NCBI GenBank assembly: GCA_027030245.1
Contig: JALVFE010000021.1
Coordinates: 248,001-312,000, forward strand
DNA: 64,000 nucleotides
From: Melioribacteraceae bacterium
Lineage (GTDB): Bacteria > Bacteroidota > Ignavibacteria > Ignavibacteriales > Melioribacteraceae
Direction of reading: 5' to 3'
The position numbers were made by a program, and so were the translations under genes. Below are positions 19,682 through 28,980 of the stretch, piece after piece. The notes under the pieces were generated by a model, which did not search any database, was not told the DNA's origin, and saw only the letters and a program-made list of their open reading frames with translations. Position 1 is the first letter of the stretch. The number at the start of each line of letters is the position of its first letter.

Positions 19682-20293
19682 TTATTCGCCGAAATTATCG
19701 TGGTAATCTTCTATAGATGCTTCAACTACTTTGGTTGCGTGCGCTTTGTTGTATACAAGTTCGATAGACGTCAGATTTTCTTCACCGTGTACAAGCTTGT
19801 AAGTAAGGAAGTAATGTTGTAACCGTTCGACCAAAACATCCGGCAAATCCTTTAAGTCTTGCGCATTTCCCCAAATATTATCATTCTCCAAAACAGCAAT
19901 TATTTTGTCGTCCGCTTCGTAGTGGTCAACCATTTGAAATCCACCGATAACCTTGGCGTGTAGAATCACTTCCGATTTGGTGATGGGTCTTTCGCTGATT
20001 ACACAAATGTCAAGAGGATCGCCGTCGCCTTTTTTTGCTTTTGGAGACAAAGCCCCCACACGCTCCCCGCAGAAGGTGCGCGGAATAAAACCGTACAGCG
20101 ATGGCGGTTGTGAAGATGTCCTTTGCGGCCTGTCTACTCTAAGGTAACCGGTTGTTTTATCCACTTCGTATTTAACAAGGTCGAAAGGAGTAATTTCAAT
20201 ATAAGCATTAACGAATATGGGCGGATTTTTTCCAACTTCAAGTCCGTGCCAAGGATGAGGTCGCCATTTGTAAAAAGGTTTCGGGAAATTCAT
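19682..20293 (-). CDS. ppa: Family I inorganic pyrophosphatase
   Basis: It hydrolyses pyrophosphate to phosphate, pulling biosynthetic reactions forward. The 203-residue sequence has the metal-binding signature DGDPLDICV (residues 90-98), [15 protein letters not shown] in the substrate Lys/Arg region, and [11 protein letters not shown]. The active-site set of soluble family I enzymes looks complete. The upstream 66-bp gap contains TAATTTTG on the minus strand (20341-20348), a possible -7 element. It lies just outside the secreted-enzyme cluster. Confidence 0.92.
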   Translation of the reverse strand: MNFPKPFYKWRPHPWHGLEVGKNPPIFVNAYIEITPFDLVKYEVDKTTGYLRVDRPQRTSSQPPSLYGFIPRTFCGERVGALSPKAKKGDGDPLDICVISERPITKSEVILHAKVIGGFQMVDHYEADDKIIAVLENDNIWGNAQDLKDLPDVLVERLQHYFLTYKLVHGEENLTSIELVYNKAHATKVVEASIEDYHDNFGE

Positions 20294-20359
20294 ATTAATT
20301 CCTTAAAAATTTTTTAGTCGATAAATAAATTTATAAAATTCAAAATTATTTTCCGTGTT

Positions 20360-22774
20360 TTATTGCGGAACTGCCGTAGTAATATTTCTATTATTCCAAA
20401 CCTTATTTCTATCTGCGGCATCCACAACACCGCTCAAATCGATATCCGGGTTTTCGTATCCCGTTTTATTTCTGTTGTTCCACGTCGAATTTCTATCAGC
20501 TGCATCAATAACGCCCGAACCGTCTGCATCTCCGCCCCACATTCCCCAAACACCGCTTTCCAATTGTACGGCTCCCCCGCTTCCGTAAAACTTGGATTCA
20601 GCGGTTGTAAAGTCATAAACATAGGTGACACCGTTTGAAAGCGAGATTAAATTGGAAGTCATTACGCTCAAATGATTTCTATGATGAACTACCAAATGAT
20701 AATTTCCATCATTTAATCCGTCAAAAGTTACGGGAGAGTTTCCGTCCAGGTCAACAATTTTTCCATCGGATTTAAGAAAAGCCGCACGCATTTTTGCCGT
20801 GGAAGTTCCCGTTAACCCGCTTCTCAATTCCACAAGAACCCAATCGACAATTTGATTATCCGGAATTGCATCAACTCTTTCGGCGCCATCGTAACTAAAG
20901 GGTGATTGTGAATAAGGTTGAAAAAGTGGAAGCAAACCGCTCGAATTCAATTCCGTAGTCATTGAACCGTTTGAATAATTCCCTTCCAAAAAGATTTTTA
21001 CGTCCACATAAAATTTATTTCCCGAACACACTCTTTCGCCTTTTAATCCCAAATTATAATGCTCCGTTACTTCCGTATCTTTCAATTCGCGATCGTAAAT
21101 TCTTACTTCATCAATTTTCCCCGAGTAAAAATAATTATCAACGAAACTGCCTATCGTTAAAGAATTAGCTCCCGAGAAATTACCGTTAAAAGTTGAGGAT
21201 ACGGAATTTTCAAGAACACCATCAACATATATTTTAATATTTGAATTATCAAAACTTTTAACACCGACGATATAATGCCACTTACCGTCATTAATACTTG
21301 AAACTCCCGTAACTTCTGCATAGTCGTCGCCCGTAGAAGAACGGAAGCTAAATTTTGCAAACCCCGTGTTCGAATCGAACCCGAGCCACCATGCGGGATT
21401 TCCATCGTGTTTGCCGATAATTACTTTATTCCCCGATCCGCTTTGAGTTGTTTTCACCCAAACTTCCGCCGAGAAATTCAGTGCATTGCTCCAATTGATT
21501 GTGGGATGTGAAGCTACGGTAATTTGGTCGTTAATTCCATCAAAACTCAATGCTCCGAAATTCATTCCGTCAACCGGTTGAGGACATTCGCCGCTTTTAC
21601 ACGAACCGTTATTAATATTCATTTTATCTTTAACAGTTGCATAAACCCCTTTCTCATTCATTTCCCAATAAGAGATTAAATTTTCCGGACATTGTTGCAA
21701 ATACGAATGGAGAGGCACAAACCATTGATAAGCCATCTTTTCGTAACCGTTATCATTGGGATGGATTCCGTCATCCAAATCCGTCGGATATTGCAATGCC
21801 GCTTCTTGATTTAGCATTATAATTTTATCGCCGGAAGAAATTCTATTTTCCGCCATTTGCTGAAGCTGCAAATTAAATGCAGTTGTAGTATCTGTTTCGT
21901 TAACCGTAGAAGTTGATCCGTTATCAGTTCTGTTGATTATGCGCGCAAGAAACACAGGTATTTCAACAGCATAATCCGATTCATATTTATCAATTGAATC
22001 GAGAATTGCGCTGACATCGTTAACTTGCTGAAGACTTGTTTGATTAAAAATTTCCAGTTCACCCAAATCATTTGTTCCTATATGAAGCAACACGTAATCC
22101 GCCGGATTTTTAACAAGCCAAGTGTAAACGCTATCTACAATAGATAAACTGCTGTAATTCGGATGATCGGCATGCCAACCGCCGTGTCCTTCGTGGTCTT
22201 TATCAAAATCGTTTGGAATACCGGTATTTTGTGAACCCACGAAATCGAATGAATACGAATGAAAATTAAGTAATGAATCGAGTGTACGTCTGTAGCCCGT
22301 TTCGTTCGAACTACCAACCACACCTTCGGTAATTGAGTTACCAAGCAGCATTATTCTTATTGCCGAACCCGTGCTTTCAGTTTTATTTGTTGAAGTATTA
22401 ACTTTTCCCAACTGTTTTGAACTTAATTTGAATTTCCTTACTGAAAATACCGAAGGATTATTATGATCGGATATTTTTATAAAAAATTCTTTTTTATTAG
22501 AAGAAGGAACTCTAAATTGATAACTGCCAGGCAACGAAGGCAAATTTTCAGCTAAAGTTTCCCATCTAGTATTATCTTGCCCAAAAGAATATTTAATATC
22601 CACCACGGTTATGTTCAACGATGACCATGTTAAAAAATATTCTTTATTGATCTCTAACGTTTTCTTTTTAGCAGGCGATGTTATTTCAATTACTTTTTTT
22701 TGTGCCGTTACCGAAGATGTTAACAAAAAGAATATTACCGCAAAAGTTCCGTATCTTAAAATATTGATAATCAT
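20360..22774 (-). CDS. Secreted SGNH/GDSL esterase with LamG domain and dockerin-like module
   Basis: An 804-residue protein. I use the ATG at 22774 because it begins a proper signal peptide (MIINILRYGT...SVTAQ); a longer frame to 22840 exists. Next is a small Ig-like beta domain, then an SGNH hydrolase with IMLLGNSITEG, HIGTNDLG and DGIHPNDNG, which carry the Ser, Asn and Asp/His residues. A LamG/concanavalin-like domain (YWEMNEKG... to EVRIYDREL) follows. The last 212 residues are the shared module with EF-hand loops DADGSGVIDAAD and DIDLSGVVDAAD. Such esterases often deacetylate hemicellulose; the substrate is inferred from neighbours only. The module belongs to the FSYDGAERV subgroup. Confidence 0.85.
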   Translation of the reverse strand: MIINILRYGTFAVIFFLLTSSVTAQKKVIEITSPAKKKTLEINKEYFLTWSSLNITVVDIKYSFGQDNTRWETLAENLPSLPGSYQFRVPSSNKKEFFIKISDHNNPSVFSVRKFKLSSKQLGKVNTSTNKTESTGSAIRIMLLGNSITEGVVGSSNETGYRRTLDSLLNFHSYSFDFVGSQNTGIPNDFDKDHEGHGGWHADHPNYSSLSIVDSVYTWLVKNPADYVLLHIGTNDLGELEIFNQTSLQQVNDVSAILDSIDKYESDYAVEIPVFLARIINRTDNGSTSTVNETDTTTAFNLQLQQMAENRISSGDKIIMLNQEAALQYPTDLDDGIHPNDNGYEKMAYQWFVPLHSYLQQCPENLISYWEMNEKGVYATVKDKMNINNGSCKSGECPQPVDGMNFGALSFDGINDQITVASHPTINWSNALNFSAEVWVKTTQSGSGNKVIIGKHDGNPAWWLGFDSNTGFAKFSFRSSTGDDYAEVTGVSSINDGKWHYIVGVKSFDNSNIKIYVDGVLENSVSSTFNGNFSGANSLTIGSFVDNYFYSGKIDEVRIYDRELKDTEVTEHYNLGLKGERVCSGNKFYVDVKIFLEGNYSNGSMTTELNSSGLLPLFQPYSQSPFSYDGAERVDAIPDNQIVDWVLVELRSGLTGTSTAKMRAAFLKSDGKIVDLDGNSPVTFDGLNDGNYHLVVHHRNHLSVMTSNLISLSNGVTYVYDFTTAESKFYGSGGAVQLESGVWGMWGGDADGSGVIDAADRNSTWNNRNKTGYENPDIDLSGVVDAADRNKVWNNRNITTAVPQ

Positions 22775-22893
22775 TTTTCCAAATCCAATTAAATAAAATA
22801 CCAATATGAAGAATAAACAAGCGTTAGACAACAAAAACAAGCAAATAATTTTTATTGTGTGATTTGGAATACAAATTAATTATTCTGATATGT

Positions 22894-25764
22894 TCACGGC
22901 AACGAAGAACTTTTATTTCTATTGTTCCAAGTTTTATTTCTATCTGCGGCATCTACAACTCCGCTTAAGTCAACATCGCTATTTTCATACCCGTATTTGT
23001 TTCTGTCGTTCCATGTCGAGTTTCTGTCGCCGGCGTCAACTACCCCCGAACCATCAGTATCGCCGCTCCACATTCCCCAAACGCCGCTTTCCAATTGTAC
23101 AGCCCCGCTGCTACCGTAAAACCGCGATTCGCTTGTCGTAAAATCATAAAGCGTTGAAGTTGTACTGTTAAGAACTACAGTATTTGCGCTCATAACTGCC
23201 AAATGATTACGATGTTTAATTACGATATAATAATTACCTTCCGGTGCAACCAATTCAATTTCCGTATTTGAACCGTCATCGGCAACAATTCTTCCATCTT
23301 TACGCAAGAAAGCGCTTTTGGACGTTGTCGCATTTCCCGTTTCTGTTTCTCTAAGTTGAACTAAAATCCAATCAACAACATCTGCCGGTATTGCATCGAC
23401 TGTTCTAGCGTCTTCGGAATATGGCGATGTTAAAGGTATGTTGGAATTTAATGTGGTATTCATTTGATCGGTATTTATATTATATGCGCCTTCTAAAAAT
23501 ATTTTTGTTTGCAACAAAACGAATATCCTCTCTTTAATTGCAACAATTCTATCAACATATAAATTATTTATTGTTTCCTCTTCCGGACTTAACCAAATAT
23601 CTTTGCCGGTTTGATAAACTACCGGCATTTCAGGGAATTCAAAAACGTGATATTGCCCGTCTTGAACTTCTGCGACTGTCGGGGAAATCCAACTACCAGG
23701 GTCAACCCCCATATTAAAAGCTATTGCATTAGGATCCGCGCCGGGTTTAACATCAGCTTTCACATATGCATAAAATGTCCATTCACCATCGGGCGGCAAT
23801 AAATCTAATTTTAACTGTATTGCCCATTCGGGTCCAATATATTTAACAGCTCCATGATCCGAAGCAAGTTGATCTTCAGTATATGTTACGCCACAGCAAA
23901 TCCAGAAATCAAGGTCTTGAAAATCAATCCACTCATCATTTTCCGATACGATATCCGGATCGGGAGGAACAACGCGTTCAATATCCATAGCGTCATATAA
24001 AACTTGAATCGGTGAATCTTCATTATAATTTTCAATATTAGCATCTGCCGAATACTGATCGAATCTTGCACGTCTATTGGGATCTTCTGTCCACGTTTCG
24101 CCTCTGGCTTCGGCATCTGCTTTATATAAATGTTCTCTAAGTAATATTGTCATGTCAACACCAAGTCTAACATCATGAACATGTGATAAATACTCACCTG
24201 TAGCAGCGGCTTCGGCATTTGCCATTAAATCATCTGCTTGCCTTATAAAATCCAAATTCAAATAGTCGGATGTAATCCTTTGTTTAGCCGCAATTCTATC
24301 GTCTGTATCTATAACAGATTGATGCATTAAATCGATGTATTGCTTAATATAAGTTGATGCCGGTCCGTAATAACCGTCGCAAAATTCATCAATCAATGTT
24401 TGATAATCTTGATACGGGTCCCATAACAACCGTGCGGCAACCCATGCTCTTAATTCGGCAAACTCCGCTCCTTGTGTATTATAAGAACCTTCTCCAAAAT
24501 ATGATTTAACGCTGTTAAAATCGGCTAAATATTGTATGTTTTCACACATGGGTTTAATATTCGGCAGTGGTTGTAAGTAGTTTTGAAAATTAGCATTATA
24601 ATCCCAAATAGCTAAAGATGACGATATCTGATTCCATTCGGTAAAAGCATTGTTTGCTTGTTCGTTTTTAGTTTCATCGCTATATGGATAACCGAAATTT
24701 GCTTCAATTGGAGATATTTCAATCATTACATATTCCGGTACCGTCATTCCGCTTGGCGCATCAAAACTCCATTGATATGCTGAAGTTGCGAGATGAGCAT
24801 CGGGATGAGTTTGACGCACACGATTGGTAACATCAATCAACATATCGGCAATAGGCGCAGAAAGCTTGCCGCCATGGGCATCGGCAAAGGATTGGCTGGA
24901 TCCGTCCGGTTCCCAGCCGTTATCTTCCTGAGCAAACATATACCAAGTACTATCGCCTTCATTAGTAATTTTATTGGTGAAATAATCTGCAGCTTCCGAA
25001 CGCGTTCCTTCTTCCATAGTTAAAATTTGTCCGCCGTACCAATATGTCTCACTAATAATATCATGGAAATTATGCCCACCGGAAGGTCCGTCTTTCGACC
25101 ATGTATTAATTTCGGAAGGATAATCCATGTTAGAACGATGAGTTTCTCCCCTGCTGCCATTCAACCTGTTGTGCTGTCTAAAGTACGGATCATCTGTATC
25201 ACCATTAAAAATTTCACGGTACTGAAAACGCGGATTTTGCAAATCGTTTGTATCATCCGATATTGTTAAAGTACTTTGGTGAGGGACATAATCGAATTCC
25301 GGCGAAAACCAACGCACTCCATAATAAGCATCAAGTAGATAATATACGCCATAAAGGACGCCTCTGTCATTATTACCAACAATATACACATCACCATTAT
25401 ATGTATATATTCTAAATCCGTCATCATGAATCGAATTAAAATCCAATTGATCCGATATAGTTTGTGCAAACGGGTTGTTTTTACCTACAATTATTTTGTC
25501 TTGTATATTGTTATCATCGGTAGTTGTTTGAAAATTGGCGCCGCTAATTTCATCGAGCCATTGCCCTAATTCCAAAGCCGCATGTTCTACAATTTCACTT
25601 TCTGAACTTGAATAGTAAATAACATAATGAGCTACTCCGTTGCTGGCAAGAACTAATTCCTCTGCCAATTCATCATAATTGTTTTGTGAATAACTTATCG
25701 ATTGCAAAAATAGAAGACAAAATAACAATATAAAAAAGGAATTAAATTTTTCATTAAAGAACAT
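22894..25764 (-). CDS. Secreted DUF4838/alpha-glucuronidase-like glycosidase with dockerin-like module
   Basis: A 956-residue protein with signal peptide (MFFNEKFNSFFILLFCLLFLQSISYSQ). Residues about 35-150 resemble the GH67-type alpha-glucuronidase N-terminal domain (AALELGQWLDEISG, GVLYGVYYLLDAYYGVRWF). A DUF4838-type barrel follows, with FAQEDNGWEPDG and EISPIEANFGYPYSD. A beta-rich region of about 150 residues, possibly carbohydrate-binding, comes before the module. The module starts with KIFLEGAYN at about residue 753; its EF-hand loops are DTDGSGVVDAGD and DVDLSGVVDAAD. Activity on acidic side chains of xylan is plausible but unproven. A GAGG ribosome site lies upstream. Confidence 0.8.
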   Translation of the reverse strand: MFFNEKFNSFFILLFCLLFLQSISYSQNNYDELAEELVLASNGVAHYVIYYSSSESEIVEHAALELGQWLDEISGANFQTTTDDNNIQDKIIVGKNNPFAQTISDQLDFNSIHDDGFRIYTYNGDVYIVGNNDRGVLYGVYYLLDAYYGVRWFSPEFDYVPHQSTLTISDDTNDLQNPRFQYREIFNGDTDDPYFRQHNRLNGSRGETHRSNMDYPSEINTWSKDGPSGGHNFHDIISETYWYGGQILTMEEGTRSEAADYFTNKITNEGDSTWYMFAQEDNGWEPDGSSQSFADAHGGKLSAPIADMLIDVTNRVRQTHPDAHLATSAYQWSFDAPSGMTVPEYVMIEISPIEANFGYPYSDETKNEQANNAFTEWNQISSSLAIWDYNANFQNYLQPLPNIKPMCENIQYLADFNSVKSYFGEGSYNTQGAEFAELRAWVAARLLWDPYQDYQTLIDEFCDGYYGPASTYIKQYIDLMHQSVIDTDDRIAAKQRITSDYLNLDFIRQADDLMANAEAAATGEYLSHVHDVRLGVDMTILLREHLYKADAEARGETWTEDPNRRARFDQYSADANIENYNEDSPIQVLYDAMDIERVVPPDPDIVSENDEWIDFQDLDFWICCGVTYTEDQLASDHGAVKYIGPEWAIQLKLDLLPPDGEWTFYAYVKADVKPGADPNAIAFNMGVDPGSWISPTVAEVQDGQYHVFEFPEMPVVYQTGKDIWLSPEEETINNLYVDRIVAIKERIFVLLQTKIFLEGAYNINTDQMNTTLNSNIPLTSPYSEDARTVDAIPADVVDWILVQLRETETGNATTSKSAFLRKDGRIVADDGSNTEIELVAPEGNYYIVIKHRNHLAVMSANTVVLNSTTSTLYDFTTSESRFYGSSGAVQLESGVWGMWSGDTDGSGVVDAGDRNSTWNDRNKYGYENSDVDLSGVVDAADRNKTWNNRNKSSSLP
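22907..23013. repeat. 107-bp exact repeat, copy 1 (module 3' end)
   Basis: This stretch of the module coding sequence is identical base for base, including synonymous positions, to 28994-29100 in another gene. It covers the second EF-hand and the linker before it. Confidence 0.9.
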
Positions 25765-25974
25765 ATTAAAAAACCTCGATTAAATTAATTGTTTTATAGT
25801 ATAAAGCAATATAATTATTTTTTAATAACATGACAAACAGTCCTTTTTACAGTTTGTTCAATATTATCAAAAAAACATTACTTCTATTGTATAATTATTG
25901 AAAGTAGGTGTAATATAACATTCGGAAAAATACTTTTAGGCTTATGAATCGCTTGATGCTTACCATATCTAAAT

Positions 25975-26260
25975 GCTAAACAATATGTAATCCGTTACAA
26001 GTAATTCAGTTTCAGAAGTTGAACCATGACGGGACACAATATAACTTTTTTTAGGAAATTGCTTTCAGAAACGCCAGCATTTGCGTTTGGTAATTTTATC
26101 AATTCAACAAAAACCCCTTTGACAATATCCGTCGGAATATTGGCTATTTGGCGTTTATTTCCGGAATGAAGTGATTGCAAAAGAATTGATGAGTTGATAT
26201 CGCTTTCCATAACAATGGTGTTGACATCATACAAACCTTGTAATGGATTTTTACCCGTAA
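25975..26260 (-). pseudogene. Decayed dockerin-associated module fragment
   Basis: Between two intact module genes the minus strand encodes a recognisable relic: GLYDVNTIVMESDINSS, then SGNKRQIANIPTDIV and VELIKLPNANAGVSESNFL. These align with GPYDVNTHAMKTDINSS, SENKRTVDNIPANVV and VELRKSPNSNATVSKSVFL in the 28981-31821 gene. After a frame change the text continues HGSTSETELL, matching DDGSTTEIEL. The DW residues and the EF-hands are lost. It starts right after the stop of the beta-helix gene. The 505-bp gap (25765-26269) holds nothing else I recognise. Confidence 0.8.
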
Positions 26261-26269
26261 CTTAATTTT

Positions 26270-28417
26270 TTACGGTAATGTTGAACTTTTATTTCTATTG
26301 TTCCAAGTTGTATTTCTATCCGCTGCGTCAACAACTCCGCTTAAATCAACATCGCTATTTTCATAACCGGATTTGTTTCTGTCGTTCCAAGTAGAATTTC
26401 TGTCGCCTGCATCAACAACGCCCGAACCGTCCGCATCTCCGCTCCACATTCCCCAAACTCCGCTTTCCAATTGTACCGCTCCGCCGCTGCCGTAGAACTG
26501 CGACTCGCTTGCCGTAAAATCATATAGCGTTGAAGTTGTGCTATTTAACGGAATTGCATTCATACTCATCACTGCAAGATGATTTCGATGCTTTATCACT
26601 ATAAAATAATTTCCTTCCGGCACCGATAGTTCAATTTCTTCCGTTGTTCCGTCATCGGCAACAATCCTTCCGTCCTTACGTAAAAATGCACTTCTCGAAG
26701 TTATCGCGCTTCCGGTTGCCGTTTCTCTAAGCTGTACAAGAACCCAATCAACAATATTAGCCGGGATTGAATTTACCGCGCGTGCATCTTCGCTGTACGG
26801 AGAAGTTAAAGGAAGTTGTCCGTTTATATCTGTTGTCATTTCACCGGTATTTGAATTATATGCTCCTTCAAGAAATATTTTTACTTGCAGTAAAATTTTT
26901 CCTAAATATTCGTAAGCTCCAATATCCCAGCCGTTTCCTATGGGTCTGGTATTTCCGTCAAAATCAGTAAGGGGCGCACCTTCGGAAGTTCCCGCATCAA
27001 TACAAGGGGACGTTTCCGTTAAATGATAATCGAAATTGGGTAAATCAACAAAAGCCGGATTAAATGTGAACACATTATTACCTGTTGGCGCGTCAAACCC
27101 GTTATTCCAAAAATCCGAATATTCAAATTCAAAATTCAAAGGGTATTCTATAGGTTGGTCGTATGCAGTCGTATAGTAATTTTGTACGTTTGTTACAATA
27201 CAATTTATCATTTTATTCGCATTGTTTTCACGATCGCAAACGAACAAATAATTTCCACCGTCAAAAACGCAATTAACGAATGTGTTGGAATCAGCTATTG
27301 AAGGTAGTTCATAAAATGTGAAGTTTATTACATTTCCTTGTGTGTTTTGAAAAATGCAGTTTTCAAATCTATTATGCCTGCCGGTATATTGTACGCTACT
27401 GTCTTCGTCCGTATAATAAAAAAGAATTGCAGAGTATGATGCATCGATTGTTTTACAATTTTTTATAGTGTTGTAACTTGCTCCATCTCGAATAGTATAT
27501 CCACAATTAATTGCAGTGCAACTGTCTAAAGTATTATATTTTACTCCACTGTGACGCAACTCGTAACCTTCATATTTCATACCTTTGGAAACACAATTAA
27601 GAATCAAATTGTTTTCGCAGTTTCCTTTCAAATCAATGCCATGACCTCCATGCTCCAAATCACCGATACGTTCGACATAACAGTCTTCTAATGTATTATT
27701 ATTACCGCCAACGTGAATATAGTAATCTGCAGCGCTTTTATCACCGGTTGAATTATCATCTGCATAAACGCGGCAATTTTTCAAATAGTTGTTATCACCA
27801 TATATTGAAATACCTTCAGCAGCTGCATTTAAAACCGAACAATTTTCTATTGTATTGTTACTTGACAAAGAATCGAAAACAATACCGAAACCATTATAAC
27901 GATCATTAATATCACCAAAATTCATTGTGATAATATTGTCAATTCCAATGTTATCTGCATCTTCAGCTTTAAGACCAAACTCATAATTCTTTATCTGAAT
28001 ATTTTTTATAATAATATATTTCCGGTTCGATAATAAAAGACATTTTCCGGTGGTTCTGTCACTGCCATCTAACAGAGGCATTACGCTCGCATCAAGAGGA
28101 TCTCCGTATTCCCAGTCAAGATCAGGATTATCGCCAGGTACGAATTGGTATCCTTCAAAAGTAATCCGGTTTGTAGCTGTGCCGTCCTTTTCAAAAATTA
28201 CGTACTCATTTCCGTAATCCCCTGCTTTGATAAACACCGTATCCCCCGGTGATACGGGACTTGCCGATGAAGCGGCAAAGGCAATTGTTCTCCAAGCATT
28301 TGTTTCGCTTAATCCGGAATTGCCGTCATCTCCAGTCGTGGAAACATAGTAAACATTTTGAGCTACGCCAATGGTTGAGATAGTAAACAATAAAATAATT
28401 GTTATTACTTTTTTCAT
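26270..28417 (-). CDS. Secreted right-handed beta-helix protein with dockerin-like module
   Basis: A 715-residue protein with a signal peptide ending GVAQ. Residues about 22-500 are an Asn-rich parallel beta-helix of the pectate-lyase/chondroitinase-like type, with repeated NNTxENC turns. It ends in the choice-of-anchor-type segment PCIDAGTSEG...RPIGNGWDIGAYEY. The last 203 residues are the shared module (KIFLEGAYNSNTGEM...), with loops DADGSGVVDAGD and DVDLSGVVDAAD. Such helices bind or cleave polysaccharides; no catalytic residues can be assigned. CAAAATTA at 28448-28455 reads TAATTTTG on the minus strand, a possible -7 element about 30 bp upstream. Confidence 0.82.
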   Translation of the reverse strand: MKKVITIILLFTISTIGVAQNVYYVSTTGDDGNSGLSETNAWRTIAFAASSASPVSPGDTVFIKAGDYGNEYVIFEKDGTATNRITFEGYQFVPGDNPDLDWEYGDPLDASVMPLLDGSDRTTGKCLLLSNRKYIIIKNIQIKNYEFGLKAEDADNIGIDNIITMNFGDINDRYNGFGIVFDSLSSNNTIENCSVLNAAAEGISIYGDNNYLKNCRVYADDNSTGDKSAADYYIHVGGNNNTLEDCYVERIGDLEHGGHGIDLKGNCENNLILNCVSKGMKYEGYELRHSGVKYNTLDSCTAINCGYTIRDGASYNTIKNCKTIDASYSAILFYYTDEDSSVQYTGRHNRFENCIFQNTQGNVINFTFYELPSIADSNTFVNCVFDGGNYLFVCDRENNANKMINCIVTNVQNYYTTAYDQPIEYPLNFEFEYSDFWNNGFDAPTGNNVFTFNPAFVDLPNFDYHLTETSPCIDAGTSEGAPLTDFDGNTRPIGNGWDIGAYEYLGKILLQVKIFLEGAYNSNTGEMTTDINGQLPLTSPYSEDARAVNSIPANIVDWVLVQLRETATGSAITSRSAFLRKDGRIVADDGTTEEIELSVPEGNYFIVIKHRNHLAVMSMNAIPLNSTTSTLYDFTASESQFYGSGGAVQLESGVWGMWSGDADGSGVVDAGDRNSTWNDRNKSGYENSDVDLSGVVDAADRNTTWNNRNKSSTLP

Positions 28418-28679
28418 TTTTTATTTGTTGTTTATGTTATTGGATGCCAAAATTACGGTTAACATATTAATAGCTTTAAAAGCTGATTTGATAAACCTCT
28501 ACTTTTCACGTAAAAACTAACTTTTAAAAATAAAAAATATTGCTTTGAGATTTGACGATAGACTCATTTTTAAACTTAATCTTAGTCACCGCTTCCATTG
28601 CTGCGAAAACAACAAAAGTACTTTCGTAAATTTTATATTGGGAACATAACCTTGAGTTAACGGTTATGCGTTAAAACTT

Positions 28680-28960
28680 ATACCGTTCGTGCTTCTATAA
28701 ATACCTTCATCCGTTCCAGGTAAAATTCAAACCGGCATTGCCCCAACCAGAACCTATCGTAATTACATTGGGAGTATTCAAGCCTTTCTTTTACTGACCG
28801 GTTGCAATATCTATCTTGGATATATAATACGATAAGATCATTGGAAACCAATTTAATCCAGACAGCATTTGTATTAGTATAATTAACCATCAAATTTAGT
28901 TTGCATCCGGTTACAAATCTTTATTACATTTAATAATATTTATATTTCGTGAGTTTAATA
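28680..28960 (-). pseudogene. Decayed BNR/GH74-like gene start
   Basis: Minus-strand fragments in three frames match the N-terminal part of the propeller gene at 28981-31821 in the right order: KLVSNDL for IMVGSDL, KKGLNTPNVITIG for KKEGLNTTHAISIG, and PGTDEGIYRSTNGISF for AGTDEGIYKSSDGGLSF. Several frameshifts and stops are present. It sits directly after the stop of that gene, in the position where an intact propeller gene follows the module gene at 31841. The rest of the gap 28418-28980 is AT-rich with no gene. Confidence 0.75.
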
Positions 28961-28980
28961 TTTTTTTTAATCTTATTACC

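Noticed and set aside
22922-23119. A repeated + strand ORF family (also near 20355, 28949, 34866 and 49932) with similar translations beginning with variants of LFLSAASTTPLKS
   Set aside because: These are antisense readings of the conserved module DNA. Their similarity follows from the minus-strand genes and they have no start signals of their own.
25995-26234. A 79-residue minus-strand ORF as a real gene
   Set aside because: It is a fragment of a decayed module with a frameshift and no EF-hands; annotated as a relic.
28678-28893. A 71-residue minus-strand ORF as a real gene
   Set aside because: It mixes frames of a decayed propeller gene; matches to the intact gene are spread over three frames.
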